Origin: Fictibacillus phosphorivorans
GTDB taxonomy: Bacteria; Bacillota; Bacilli; Bacillales; Fictibacillaceae
Direction of reading: 5' to 3'
Assembly: GCF_001619875.1 (NCBI RefSeq)
Contig: NZ_LRFC01000001.1
Coordinates: forward strand, 434,001 to 498,000
DNA: 64,000 nucleotides
This document shows positions 36,420-43,560 of the stretch, piece by piece. The notes beneath the pieces are model-generated. The model saw only the letters and a list, made by a program, of their open reading frames with translations. It did no database searches and was not told the DNA's origin. Both the position numbers and the translations under genes were made by a program. Positions within the stretch are counted from its first letter, which is position 1, and each line of letters opens with the position of its first letter.

Positions 36420-36458
36420 AAAATACTCAAGGATCACTGTGAACCTTGAGCATTTTTG
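36420..36458 (-). terminator. Terminator after the FrnE-like gene
   Basis: Stem (plus strand) AAAATACTCAAGG / CCTTGAGCATTTTT, giving a T-run on the minus strand. Lies 26 nt beyond the FrnE-like stop. Confidence 0.8.
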
Positions 36459-36484
36459 CTATTTATTTTACGACTAGACAAACC

Positions 36485-37189
36485 CTATTTTTCAGGGATT
36501 TCACAACCGTCATCATCACAAATAGCTCCGCCGTCTTGACCATTCAAAACGGTGATGCCATCTTCTGCAATGACTTGTTTCAGTGCTTGAACAAACACCT
36601 CGGTTGGCTGGGCTCCTGTTAAAGCGTATTTCTTGTTCAGTAGGAAGAACGGAACCCCTGTAACGCCATATTGCTGGGCTGTTTTTTCATCAGCACGAAC
36701 ATCGTCTGCCAGCTCATCGCTTGCAAGCATCGCTGCCACTTCATCACGGTTCAGTCCAACTTCTGCTGCAAGCTCAGTTAATGTTTCATGATTCCCAATA
36801 TGTTTGGATTCTGTAAAGTAAGCCTGAAGAAGCCTTTCTGTCATCTCACGCATTTTGCCATGCTTTTTAGCATACATCGTTACGCGGTGAGCATCAAAGG
36901 TATTGGTTAGAATCATCGTATCAAACTGAAAATCTAACCCCGCAGCCTTTGCCGTTTGAGCCACGTTTTGTGAGTTGGCTCTTGCATCATCTATACTCAT
37001 CCCATATTTCTTGGCGAGCTTTTCGTAAATACTTTCTTTTACATCACGGTCCATGTGTGGATCCAGTTCAAAGCATCGGTACGTTACTTCAATCGGATAA
37101 TCAACTTGTTTGATAGCGTCCTCCAGACGCTTTTTGCCAATATAGCAGAATGGTCAAGCAAAGTCTGTCCACATTTCAATATGCAACAT
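36485..37189 (-). CDS. DsbA/FrnE-family oxidoreductase with in-frame TGA at the catalytic Cys
   Basis: Thioredoxin-fold thiol oxidoreductase of the FrnE type, 234 aa if TGA is read through. From ATG 37189, with GGAGGG 7 nt upstream, the protein reads MLHIEMWTDFA-TGA-PFCYIGKKRLEDAI and continues without a break. The family has CPxC here (DFVCPWCYIGK-type), so the TGA (37154-37156) replaces the first catalytic cysteine. The C-terminal region is normal: the cis-Pro loop is GVTGVPFFLLNKK and the tail CDDDGCEIPEK carries the usual extra Cys pair. An ATG at 37054 could start only a fragment lacking the active site. It is either a selenoprotein (U-P-F-C) or a nonsense mutant. Confidence 0.75.
37115..37131 (-). 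promoter_or_regulatory. SECIS-like hairpin downstream of the in-frame TGA
   Basis: On the minus strand AGCGTC-TGGAG-GACGCT: a perfect 6-bp stem with a 5-nt G-rich loop, starting 22 nt after the TGA, with the apical loop 28 nt from it. Known bacterial SECIS hairpins sit inside the coding region just after UGA at about this distance and carry G in the loop. The assignment is structural inference only. Confidence 0.5.
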
Positions 37190-37279
37190 CGTCAATCCCT
37201 CCAAAACCAGTTTTCTTCTATATTATAAAAGGTTGGAGGGGATTTTACACGCAGTTTGATTTTGGATAAAAAGCCCAAT

Positions 37280-37312
37280 AAAAAAAGACAAAAATGAAAG
37301 TTCATTTTTGCC
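37280..37312 (-). terminator. Terminator after the nucleoside hydrolase gene
   Basis: 10-bp perfect stem CAAAAATGAA / TTCATTTTTG; on the minus strand it is followed by CTTTTTTT. Directly next to the stop codon. Confidence 0.85.
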
Positions 37313-38278
37313 TCAATAGGCACCCCACCGATTAATTCTGCTAGTCATAACATTCGTGAAATCTTGTACAAATGCTTCGTAATTGAAAGATATGGCGATA
37401 TGATCGGTAGATGGTGTCACCTGTTCGCTTGATCTTGCTCGGAAATCGGCGATGCTTTCTCCTTTTGTATGACCAAGATTAATAGATACAGAAACCTCGC
37501 GCTTAACGTATTGTACTTGTTCTGGATTCGCTAAGGCAAATATGGTGAAGACATCATGTAAAGGACTGCCCGTCAGGCTAGGATCGAGCTTTTTATATGC
37601 AGCGTTGTAGTAATCAAAAATAGGTTTGATCAGATGAGTAAACCTGTTAAAGGGCTGAGACGTAATTTGCTGGATGTTTTCAGGTTTAATAATGGCATAA
37701 TTCGTAACATTCAACGGGGTAATAAAGACATTTCGCAACTTGCTTACTACAATATTAGCCGCGATCGCATCGCCGTGAAAATTCGCTTCCGCAACAGGAG
37801 TTACGTTCCCAGGTACCAAAAACGCGCCTCCCATACAATAAAACGCCCTCACCTTTTGTAATTTTTCTTCACCGCCCAATAAAAAAGCAATGGCAAGGGA
37901 CGTAGATCTACCTACATCTACAATCACTAGATTGTTGGCGTAGTTATCAATGATCTTAAAAATCTCATCAAAGTTAACGACTTCACGTTGGACCGTATCT
38001 GGCGGACGAATGGGTCCTAAACCCTCTTCGCCATGGATTTCAGGATAGAATATCGCGATCTCACCGCTAAGCGGACTTCTGGCCCCCGCGATGATCGGAA
38101 TGTCATTTCTTCCGGCAAGCTCAAGAAGATAAGCAACATTCTGGATCGCTTGTTGTTGAGTAACGTTTCCATAACTTGAGACAATGCCGACCACATTTAT
38201 TTTGGGATTCAAAAGGGCATACATAATGGCTAATGAATCATCAACACCTGGATCGCAAAACAGCAAAACGTTATACAT
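37313..38278 (-). CDS. Inosine-uridine preferring nucleoside hydrolase family protein
   Basis: 321 aa. Hydrolyses the N-glycosidic bond of nucleosides in salvage. The family Asp cluster for Ca2+ is FCDPGVDDSLAIMYAL at the N-terminus (D9, D13, D14). Further typical segments are ELAGRNDIPIIAGA, the ANFHGDAIAANIV loop (family pattern EFN.. is ANFH here) and PLHDVFTIFALANPE with the C-terminal Asp. The start is ATG 38278 behind GAGGGGTG, not the codon 15 nt upstream. Substrate range cannot be deduced. Confidence 0.88.
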   Translation of the reverse strand: MYNVLLFCDPGVDDSLAIMYALLNPKINVVGIVSSYGNVTQQQAIQNVAYLLELAGRNDIPIIAGARSPLSGEIAIFYPEIHGEEGLGPIRPPDTVQREVVNFDEIFKIIDNYANNLVIVDVGRSTSLAIAFLLGGEEKLQKVRAFYCMGGAFLVPGNVTPVAEANFHGDAIAANIVVSKLRNVFITPLNVTNYAIIKPENIQQITSQPFNRFTHLIKPIFDYYNAAYKKLDPSLTGSPLHDVFTIFALANPEQVQYVKREVSVSINLGHTKGESIADFRARSSEQVTPSTDHIAISFNYEAFVQDFTNVMTSRINRWGAY

Positions 38279-38433
38279 GGAATCACCCCTCATGAAAGAG
38301 CATAGATAACATTATGGAATATACCTTAATTAGAAAAAAGATAGACAAGTTATTTTATGTGTGACATCTTCTTTACATGACAAGGGTTTGTACAACGATA
38401 ACGTATACTTAATGGAAAAAAGGAGGATTCATG

Positions 38434-38655
38434 ATGGACAAAAGAGTTCAATTCGACTTTGAAATTGATTTTACAAATGGGGGTGGGATTCAGGGACAGG
38501 AATTTCGACTGGATCTTGATGGAGATGACCTATCTGATGAGGAATTAGCGAAGTACATCGTGGAGGACATGAGGCTGTTAATGGTTGGTGAAGTCAGAAT
38601 TCTTAACAAGAAGATCATTGAAGAAAAGCATAAACGAAAACCGTCAGAAGAATAG
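38434..38655 (+). CDS. Small hypothetical protein
   Basis: 73 aa, acidic in its first two thirds (GGIQGQEFRLDLDGDDLSDEEL) with a basic C-terminal tail. AAGGAGGATTC precedes two adjacent ATGs; the second (38434) has the better spacing. It is monocistronic, ending at a bidirectional terminator shared with a convergent small ORF. The DLDGDDLSDEELAKYIV part resembles a small alpha/beta domain often seen next to cyclase-family genes, but this is only an impression. Confidence 0.6.
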   Translation: MDKRVQFDFEIDFTNGGGIQGQEFRLDLDGDDLSDEELAKYIVEDMRLLMVGEVRILNKKIIEEKHKRKPSEE

Positions 38656-38706
38656 GCCACAATGAATTCTACATGAAGATGGAAGAAGTAAATGAATGTA
38701 AACAAT

Positions 38707-38740
38707 AAAAAAAGCTACCCAATCATGGGCAGCTTTTTTT
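38707..38740. terminator. Bidirectional terminator
   Basis: Stem AAAAAGCTACCCA / TGGGCAGCTTTTT (one mismatch), with A-run left and T-run right, between two convergent small genes. Confidence 0.85.
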
Positions 38741-38749
38741 AGTACTTAC

Positions 38750-38836
38750 TTAGCCGATTCTTTTTTTGTTTTTCTTGCTTTTACGAACCTTTTTGTTTTG
38801 CAAGAAGTTATCCAAAATACTAATTAAGCTTTTCAT
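38750..38836 (-). CDS. Very small basic protein (28 aa)
   Basis: MKSLISILDNFLQNKKVRKS is followed by eight more residues, mostly Lys/Asn/Arg. It starts at ATG 38836 with AGGGGATG about 7 nt upstream and stops just before the bidirectional terminator. An amphipathic N-terminal helix and a strongly basic tail suggest membrane or nucleic-acid association. Supported only by start signals and terminator. Confidence 0.4.
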   Translation of the reverse strand: MKSLISILDNFLQNKKVRKSKKNKKRIG

Positions 38837-38867
38837 ACACGACATCCCCTATAATTAAATCATTTTG

Positions 38868-39010
38868 GAATAGAGTATACGCTGTCTCTATTCTTTATTA
38901 CTATATGAAAACTTGTCTTATTTGATTGGACTTTTTACTTATTTCACAAAGTTCATTAATAAGTCCATTGAATCGTAAAGAAAGAGCTCCTGGCCAGGTG
39001 CTCTTTTTTC
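38868..39010. ncRNA. Hairpin-rich intergenic region, possible structured RNA
   Basis: Three inverted repeats occur in a row without any ORF: GAATAGAG / CTCTATTC (38868-38893, perfect), GGACTTTTTA / TAATAAGTCC (38930-38969, one mismatch) and AAAGAGC-CCTGG / CCAGG-GCTCTTTTTT (38979-39010, with T-run, terminator-like). The last is an orphan terminator with no gene of its own upstream on the plus strand. A small RNA ending there is possible; a promoter is not clear. Confidence 0.3.
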
Positions 39011-39128
39011 GTTATCACAATTAAGAAAGTCTTAAGATTTATGCTAAGTAATTGTAAAGGAATGCTGTGTAGAATGAAGGTAATTTCAAATATATGCCAT
39101 GCTATAATGCAGAAGGGAGAGTGAGAAC

Positions 39129-39821
39129 ATGAATGAGTTTTCAGTGCTGGTTGTAGATGATGAGAAAGAGATAAGAGATGCTATAGAGATTTATTTGAAA
39201 AACGAGGGATTGACGGTTGTCCAGGCCAAAGACGGGATCGAAGCGATTGAGATGCTCGATACGCACCAGATCCATCTGATTGTCATGGACGTGATGATGC
39301 CAAAATTAGACGGCATTTCAACCACGTTTAAAATTCGCGAACAAAAAAATATACCCATTATCATACTAAGTGCAAAGAGTGAAGATACAGATAAAGTGCT
39401 GGGGCTGCAGATTGGTGCAGATGATTATGTCACAAAGCCTTTTAATCCGTTGGAGCTGATCGCTCGCGTGAAATCCCAGCTTCGGCGGTATGTCACACTC
39501 GGTACATATGAAGGGAAGACCGAGCTCATCAATCTGAACGGACTGACGCTTGATAAAGAAGCGAAGGAAGTTGCGGTTAACGGAGAGTCTGTCAAATTAA
39601 CGCCGATCGAATATAAGATCGTGGAGCTCTTGATGTGTTATCCAGGAAGAGTCTTTTCCATCACAGACATTTACGAGCGGGTATGGAAAGAGCCAAGTTA
39701 TAACGCGGAAAATACCGTTGCGGTGCATATTCGTAAAATCAGAGAGAAAATTGAGATCGACCCGAAAAATCCAAGGTATTTAAAGGTGGTATGGGGAATT
39801 GGATACAAGATGGAAAAGTAG
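39129..39821 (+). CDS. OmpR/PhoB family response regulator
   Basis: 230 aa. The receiver domain has acidic D10-D11, phospho-acceptor Asp54 in LIVMDVMMPKLDG and Lys in YVTKPF. The DNA-binding winged helix starts near residue 130 (LTPIEYKIVELLMCYPGRVF to VVWGIGYKMEK). ATG 39129 follows AGAAGGGAGAG. Its 3' end overlaps the sensor kinase gene by about 20 nt, so they form a two-component system. Signal and targets unknown. Confidence 0.94.
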   Translation: MNEFSVLVVDDEKEIRDAIEIYLKNEGLTVVQAKDGIEAIEMLDTHQIHLIVMDVMMPKLDGISTTFKIREQKNIPIIILSAKSEDTDKVLGLQIGADDYVTKPFNPLELIARVKSQLRRYVTLGTYEGKTELINLNGLTLDKEAKEVAVNGESVKLTPIEYKIVELLMCYPGRVFSITDIYERVWKEPSYNAENTVAVHIRKIREKIEIDPKNPRYLKVVWGIGYKMEK

Positions 39822-42009
39822 AACAAAAATGATAGCGTGGATTATGGTGTTGACCTTTGGGGTTAGCGGCATTCTATCCATTTTAGACAACAGTCATTGG
39901 TACTTGAATAAAGATTATTTTCATACAGAAGATTTCAACATGCATTTGAATGAATACATTGAATACATTTCTGTTGCTGATCTCAATCATTCTTCAGAAC
40001 AAGAATTAAAGCGTGATATAAAGGTGTCGAAAGAAGAGATCGAGGAGCATCGGACGCGCTATGGCACATTATCTGAACAAGTTACGAACCTAAAAGATCA
40101 GTACCAGGGAAGAATTGATGACGCGAATGCGGCAGGAAATGATAGTGTCGTTAAGCTCTATGAAAAAGAACGAGACGAGAAAATTGATGATATCATGGAG
40201 AACTTCAAAAGCGATGAACATGTCAAAGCGAAGGTCATAAAAGAAAAGGAAAAACAAATTGACACTTTTCTCAACAAAAGAGAGGATTTCATCGCCAATT
40301 ACGATACAAACTTACTCGGTTTTAGCTACTATCTAGAAGATGTGAAAACGGGAGAAGTTTTTACAAATGTTAAGAATGCAAACAGCGAGAAAGATCTAGA
40401 GAAGTCTTCTAATTTGTTTACGAAACATTATTCTTCATCAGGAAATGGCTCGCTGCAAGTGTATGGTTCTTATTCCTTTTTGGATTATCCAGAGTACGAA
40501 TTTATCGCCGAAAAGCCAAGGTTGCTTTCAGGTGTCATTACCATACCGAATACGGCTTCAGCAGGGAACTGGATCAAAGAGCAAAAGAGAGATTATGAGA
40601 GTAGACAACTATTCTTTTATGTAACCTCTATTGCGAGTTTATTCGCGCTTGTCCTATTATGGTTTTGGTCGAAAAGATTGCACCCTCTACAGGTGATCGC
40701 GGCTTCAGAAAAACGAGATCTATACAAAGTGATTCCGATTGATATCAAACTTGTAAGTCTATTGCTTTCTTTTTTCTTTATGATGATTGCACTGTTTTCG
40801 AATGCGCAGAACTACGATAACCTGTACTTCTCTTTTATGTTTAGTAGCGGAATCATCGAATTTCTGCTTGCGGTACTCATGACAGGGTTAACCCTTGTAC
40901 AACTCGTATGGATCTATCGTGAGGTTGGCCAGAAACATTTGTATAAAGAGGCATTTCTATTAAAAATGTCACGCTGGTTTTACCGATTAGGATCAGAGGC
41001 TTTTTACAACAGAAGTGTTGGGATTCAGATTCTGCTCCTACTAATCGTCATCTTTTTATCCGGATTTGGTGCTGGTGTTGTGTTCTTGGATCCTATCCAT
41101 TTTCCGTTTTATGCGATTTTGTTTGTAATCGTCACCATCCCTGTTCTGATTTATCTGTTTAAACGAATCGGATTTTTCAATCGAATCATTCAGCATTCCA
41201 AAGAACTTGCGGCAGGACAAATGGAGCAAGACCTCCCACACAAGGGGAATTCAGCATTAGCGCTCCTTGCTGGGAATCTGAATGCCTTAAAACATGGTGT
41301 GAAAACTTCAAAACGAGCTGAGGCAAAAAGTGAACGATTAAAAACAGAATTAATCACAAATGTAAGTCATGATCTCCGTACACCTTTAACTTCAATCATC
41401 ACGTACACAGAGCTCATGAAGTCACAAGAGTTAACGAAAGAAGACCATGATGCTTACTTAGAGATCATTGACCGAAAATCAAAGCGATTGAAGATTTTAA
41501 TCGATGATTTGTTTGAAGTATCCAAAATGGCAAGCGGCAATCTTGAACTTACTAAACAACGTGTAGATATCGTGCAGCTGCTTCAACAGGCGATGGCCGA
41601 ATACAACGAAACAATCAAAGAATCTTCGTTAACTTTCCGAACATCAGAACCAACTAAACCCCTTTTCGCGTATGTGGATGGTCAGAAGATGTGGCGCGTA
41701 TTTGATAACTTGATAGGGAATGTTCTGAAATACTCGATGGAAAACACAAGAGTGTACGTTTCGGTCGCTCATGTTGACCATAAAGTTCAGATCTCATTTA
41801 AAAACGTATCGAAATATGAACTAGGCGGAAATATTGAAGAATTGTTTGAGCGTTTCAAACGAGGTGATACGTCGCGCCATACTGACGGATCTGGTTTAGG
41901 ATTGGCCATCGCAAAATCCATCGTTGATCTTCACGAAGGAAGCATGGATATTGATGTAGACGGCGATTTGTTCAAAGTGACCATTGAATTGGATGCGATA
42001 GAATCATGA
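39799..42009 (+). CDS. Sensor histidine kinase, multi-pass
   Basis: About 736 aa. One transmembrane helix (residues ~11-27), a ~240-residue extracytoplasmic domain with a long coiled coil (EEIEEHRTRYGTLSEQVTNL), then six or so transmembrane helices (about 275-460). A HAMP-like linker, HisKA with His524 in SHDLRTPLTSI, and HATPase_c with DGSGLGLAIAK near residue 697 follow. The start is probably TTG 39799 (GGTGG upstream), inside the regulator gene; ATG 39829 is possible. The stop overlaps a 43-codon ORF. Confidence 0.92.
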   Translation: MDTRWKSRTKMIAWIMVLTFGVSGILSILDNSHWYLNKDYFHTEDFNMHLNEYIEYISVADLNHSSEQELKRDIKVSKEEIEEHRTRYGTLSEQVTNLKDQYQGRIDDANAAGNDSVVKLYEKERDEKIDDIMENFKSDEHVKAKVIKEKEKQIDTFLNKREDFIANYDTNLLGFSYYLEDVKTGEVFTNVKNANSEKDLEKSSNLFTKHYSSSGNGSLQVYGSYSFLDYPEYEFIAEKPRLLSGVITIPNTASAGNWIKEQKRDYESRQLFFYVTSIASLFALVLLWFWSKRLHPLQVIAASEKRDLYKVIPIDIKLVSLLLSFFFMMIALFSNAQNYDNLYFSFMFSSGIIEFLLAVLMTGLTLVQLVWIYREVGQKHLYKEAFLLKMSRWFYRLGSEAFYNRSVGIQILLLLIVIFLSGFGAGVVFLDPIHFPFYAILFVIVTIPVLIYLFKRIGFFNRIIQHSKELAAGQMEQDLPHKGNSALALLAGNLNALKHGVKTSKRAEAKSERLKTELITNVSHDLRTPLTSIITYTELMKSQELTKEDHDAYLEIIDRKSKRLKILIDDLFEVSKMASGNLELTKQRVDIVQLLQQAMAEYNETIKESSLTFRTSEPTKPLFAYVDGQKMWRVFDNLIGNVLKYSMENTRVYVSVAHVDHKVQISFKNVSKYELGGNIEELFERFKRGDTSRHTDGSGLGLAIAKSIVDLHEGSMDIDVDGDLFKVTIELDAIES

Positions 42010-42137
42010 GAGTGAACAAGAAACTGCTTTTAGGCATAACGATTGTTTTGTATAGCATTTTTGGATTTGCAGAGAATGCAGGGAGTCCTCACGTGAAAGA
42101 AAAGAGCAACCTCCCCAAAATCTCTGATACGAACTAA
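42006..42137 (+). CDS. 43-aa exported/anchored peptide coupled to the histidine kinase
   Basis: Its ATG overlaps the kinase stop (ATGA at 42006-42009), so translation should be coupled. The peptide begins MRVNKKLLLGITIVLYSIFG, a signal-peptide-like or single transmembrane segment, then FAENAG and a charged tail ending KISDTN. A terminator of the recurring family follows 18 nt later. It could be an accessory subunit or modulator of the kinase. No known family recognised. Confidence 0.6.
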   Translation: MRVNKKLLLGITIVLYSIFGFAENAGSPHVKEKSNLPKISDTN

Positions 42138-42154
42138 ATAGCTTCCGATATTGG

Positions 42155-42191
42155 GTGCATTTCTTCAAAAAGGAGAAGTGCACTTTTTTTG
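42155..42191 (+). terminator. Terminator of the two-component operon (recurring family, copy 2)
   Basis: GTGCATTTCTTC / GAGAAGTGCAC stem with an A-rich loop and seven T's. Confidence 0.85.
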
Positions 42192-42298
42192 GTTAACATT
42201 GTAAACAGTTTTAAGTGCAAAATTCTTTCTAAATTTTGTGTAGATGGTACAATAGTAGAGGGGTAGGAGTTGTAAAAATTTTGATAGGAGTGAACACT

Positions 42299-43117
42299 AT
42301 GGGTTTAACCATGGAAAAGGATTATATCGAATATTTTACAAATAATCGAGAAGAGTTCCAGGAATCATTATTAAATGAAGCCCGAAATGTTCGTGGGAAA
42401 ATTGAAGAAATACTTTTGATTGGTAATATTGATTTATTGTCCAATGCCCATAAACTTGTGATGTACACCATCCAGGGAAAAGACAGTGAATTAGAAGCAT
42501 TTGCGAAAATAGAGGGTGTATCGTGGGCATCGCATAGCCTAACGCTTGCATTCAAACTGGAATGGGTACAAGCCATAAGAAGAACGATTTGGAAATACTT
42601 GCAGGAATTTAATAAAGAAAATCATTTAGAAGTAGAAGCTGAAGTGTTTTTCTACACTGAAAGAGAAGTTAATGACCGCATTGATAAGTTTCTAAACGGA
42701 TTATTCTTAAGTTATTCTGAGTACAAAGATCAGCTGATCGAGTCTCAGAAAGCCCTCGTTGAAAATCTTTCTGTACCCATTATTCCGATCACAGCAACGG
42801 TTTGTGTCCTTCCTCTTATAGGTAACCTCGATACATATCGAACAGACACAATCGAAGAAAAGGTTCTTTTGGAAATCTGCAGACTGCGCATCGGTACACT
42901 CGTCATTGATCTATCGGGTATTGCGCAAATGGAAACAGAAGTGATCGAACGCTTGATGAAAGTCATCGAAGGTGCGAACATGATGGGCTGTGAGTGTGTC
43001 ATTACAGGTCTGCGTCCGGAGATCGTGCGCAAAATCACAAGCCTCGGATTAACATTTGAAAGCAAAGCAGAAACAAAAGCAACTCTTCAGCAAGCTTTAG
43101 AGGATTACCTTAGATAG
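42299..43117 (+). CDS. RsbR-type STAS protein (RsbRD-like)
   Basis: 272 aa. The N-terminal ~150 residues are helical, like the non-haem globin sensor half of RsbR paralogues. The C-terminal STAS domain (about 160-270) includes GTLVIDLSGIAQMETEVIER and MGCECVITGLRPEIVRKITS. In bacilli such proteins form the stressosome that controls sigma-B. The N-terminal pattern suits RsbRD/YqhA, but the paralogue assignment is tentative. ATG 42299 follows ATAGGAG; a longer upstream frame has no site. No partner RsbS/RsbT genes are in the window. Confidence 0.85.
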   Translation: MGLTMEKDYIEYFTNNREEFQESLLNEARNVRGKIEEILLIGNIDLLSNAHKLVMYTIQGKDSELEAFAKIEGVSWASHSLTLAFKLEWVQAIRRTIWKYLQEFNKENHLEVEAEVFFYTEREVNDRIDKFLNGLFLSYSEYKDQLIESQKALVENLSVPIIPITATVCVLPLIGNLDTYRTDTIEEKVLLEICRLRIGTLVIDLSGIAQMETEVIERLMKVIEGANMMGCECVITGLRPEIVRKITSLGLTFESKAETKATLQQALEDYLR

Positions 43118-43289
43118 ATTTCTAAGATGAAGTAAAAAAATTGAATGCGAATACAACTTTAATGATTGATGCGTTATTCCATAAAGGAATAACGCTTTTT
43201 TTATGATATAAATGATTACAATCTTACCGATTGAAAATAATATTTACATTTTGAATTAACGGGAGTATTATTAGTTCAGTTTCAAATTT

Positions 43290-43440
43290 CTTAATCGCTA
43301 AAACCAACTGGTGCGGGGGAACCAACGAATGGATTAAAAATCCATGGGGTGAATCCTTTTAGGTAGGGCTACTCAAAGGCCCGAATCCGACAGCTAACTC
43401 CGTAAGCGTTTATGAGAAGGAAGGTGGAGCTTGTAGAGCC
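43290..43440 (+). promoter_or_regulatory. ydaO/yuaA (c-di-AMP) riboswitch
   Basis: The leader contains the conserved blocks of the class in order: GGTGCGGGGGAACCAACGA, ATGGGGTGAATCC, TAGGGCTACTC, GGCCCGAATCCGACAGCTAA and CCGTAAGCG. The aptamer binds c-di-AMP and switches off transcription. It is followed by a terminator hairpin and then kimA, the classic arrangement in Bacillus. Confidence 0.93.
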
Positions 43441-43451
43441 TAAAAATATAG

Positions 43452-43493
43452 GGCCTGCAGGTCTATTTCTTGATGACTTGCAGGCTTTTTTTT
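43452..43493 (+). terminator. Riboswitch expression-platform terminator
   Basis: Stem GCCTGCAGG / CTTGCAGGC followed by eight T's, 68 nt before kimA. Expected to form when c-di-AMP is bound. Confidence 0.85.
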
Positions 43494-43560
43494 ATGAATT
43501 TGAAAAAGTTAACTTTGTAAACATTTAAAAACAACAATACTTCCGGACGGAGAGAGAATC

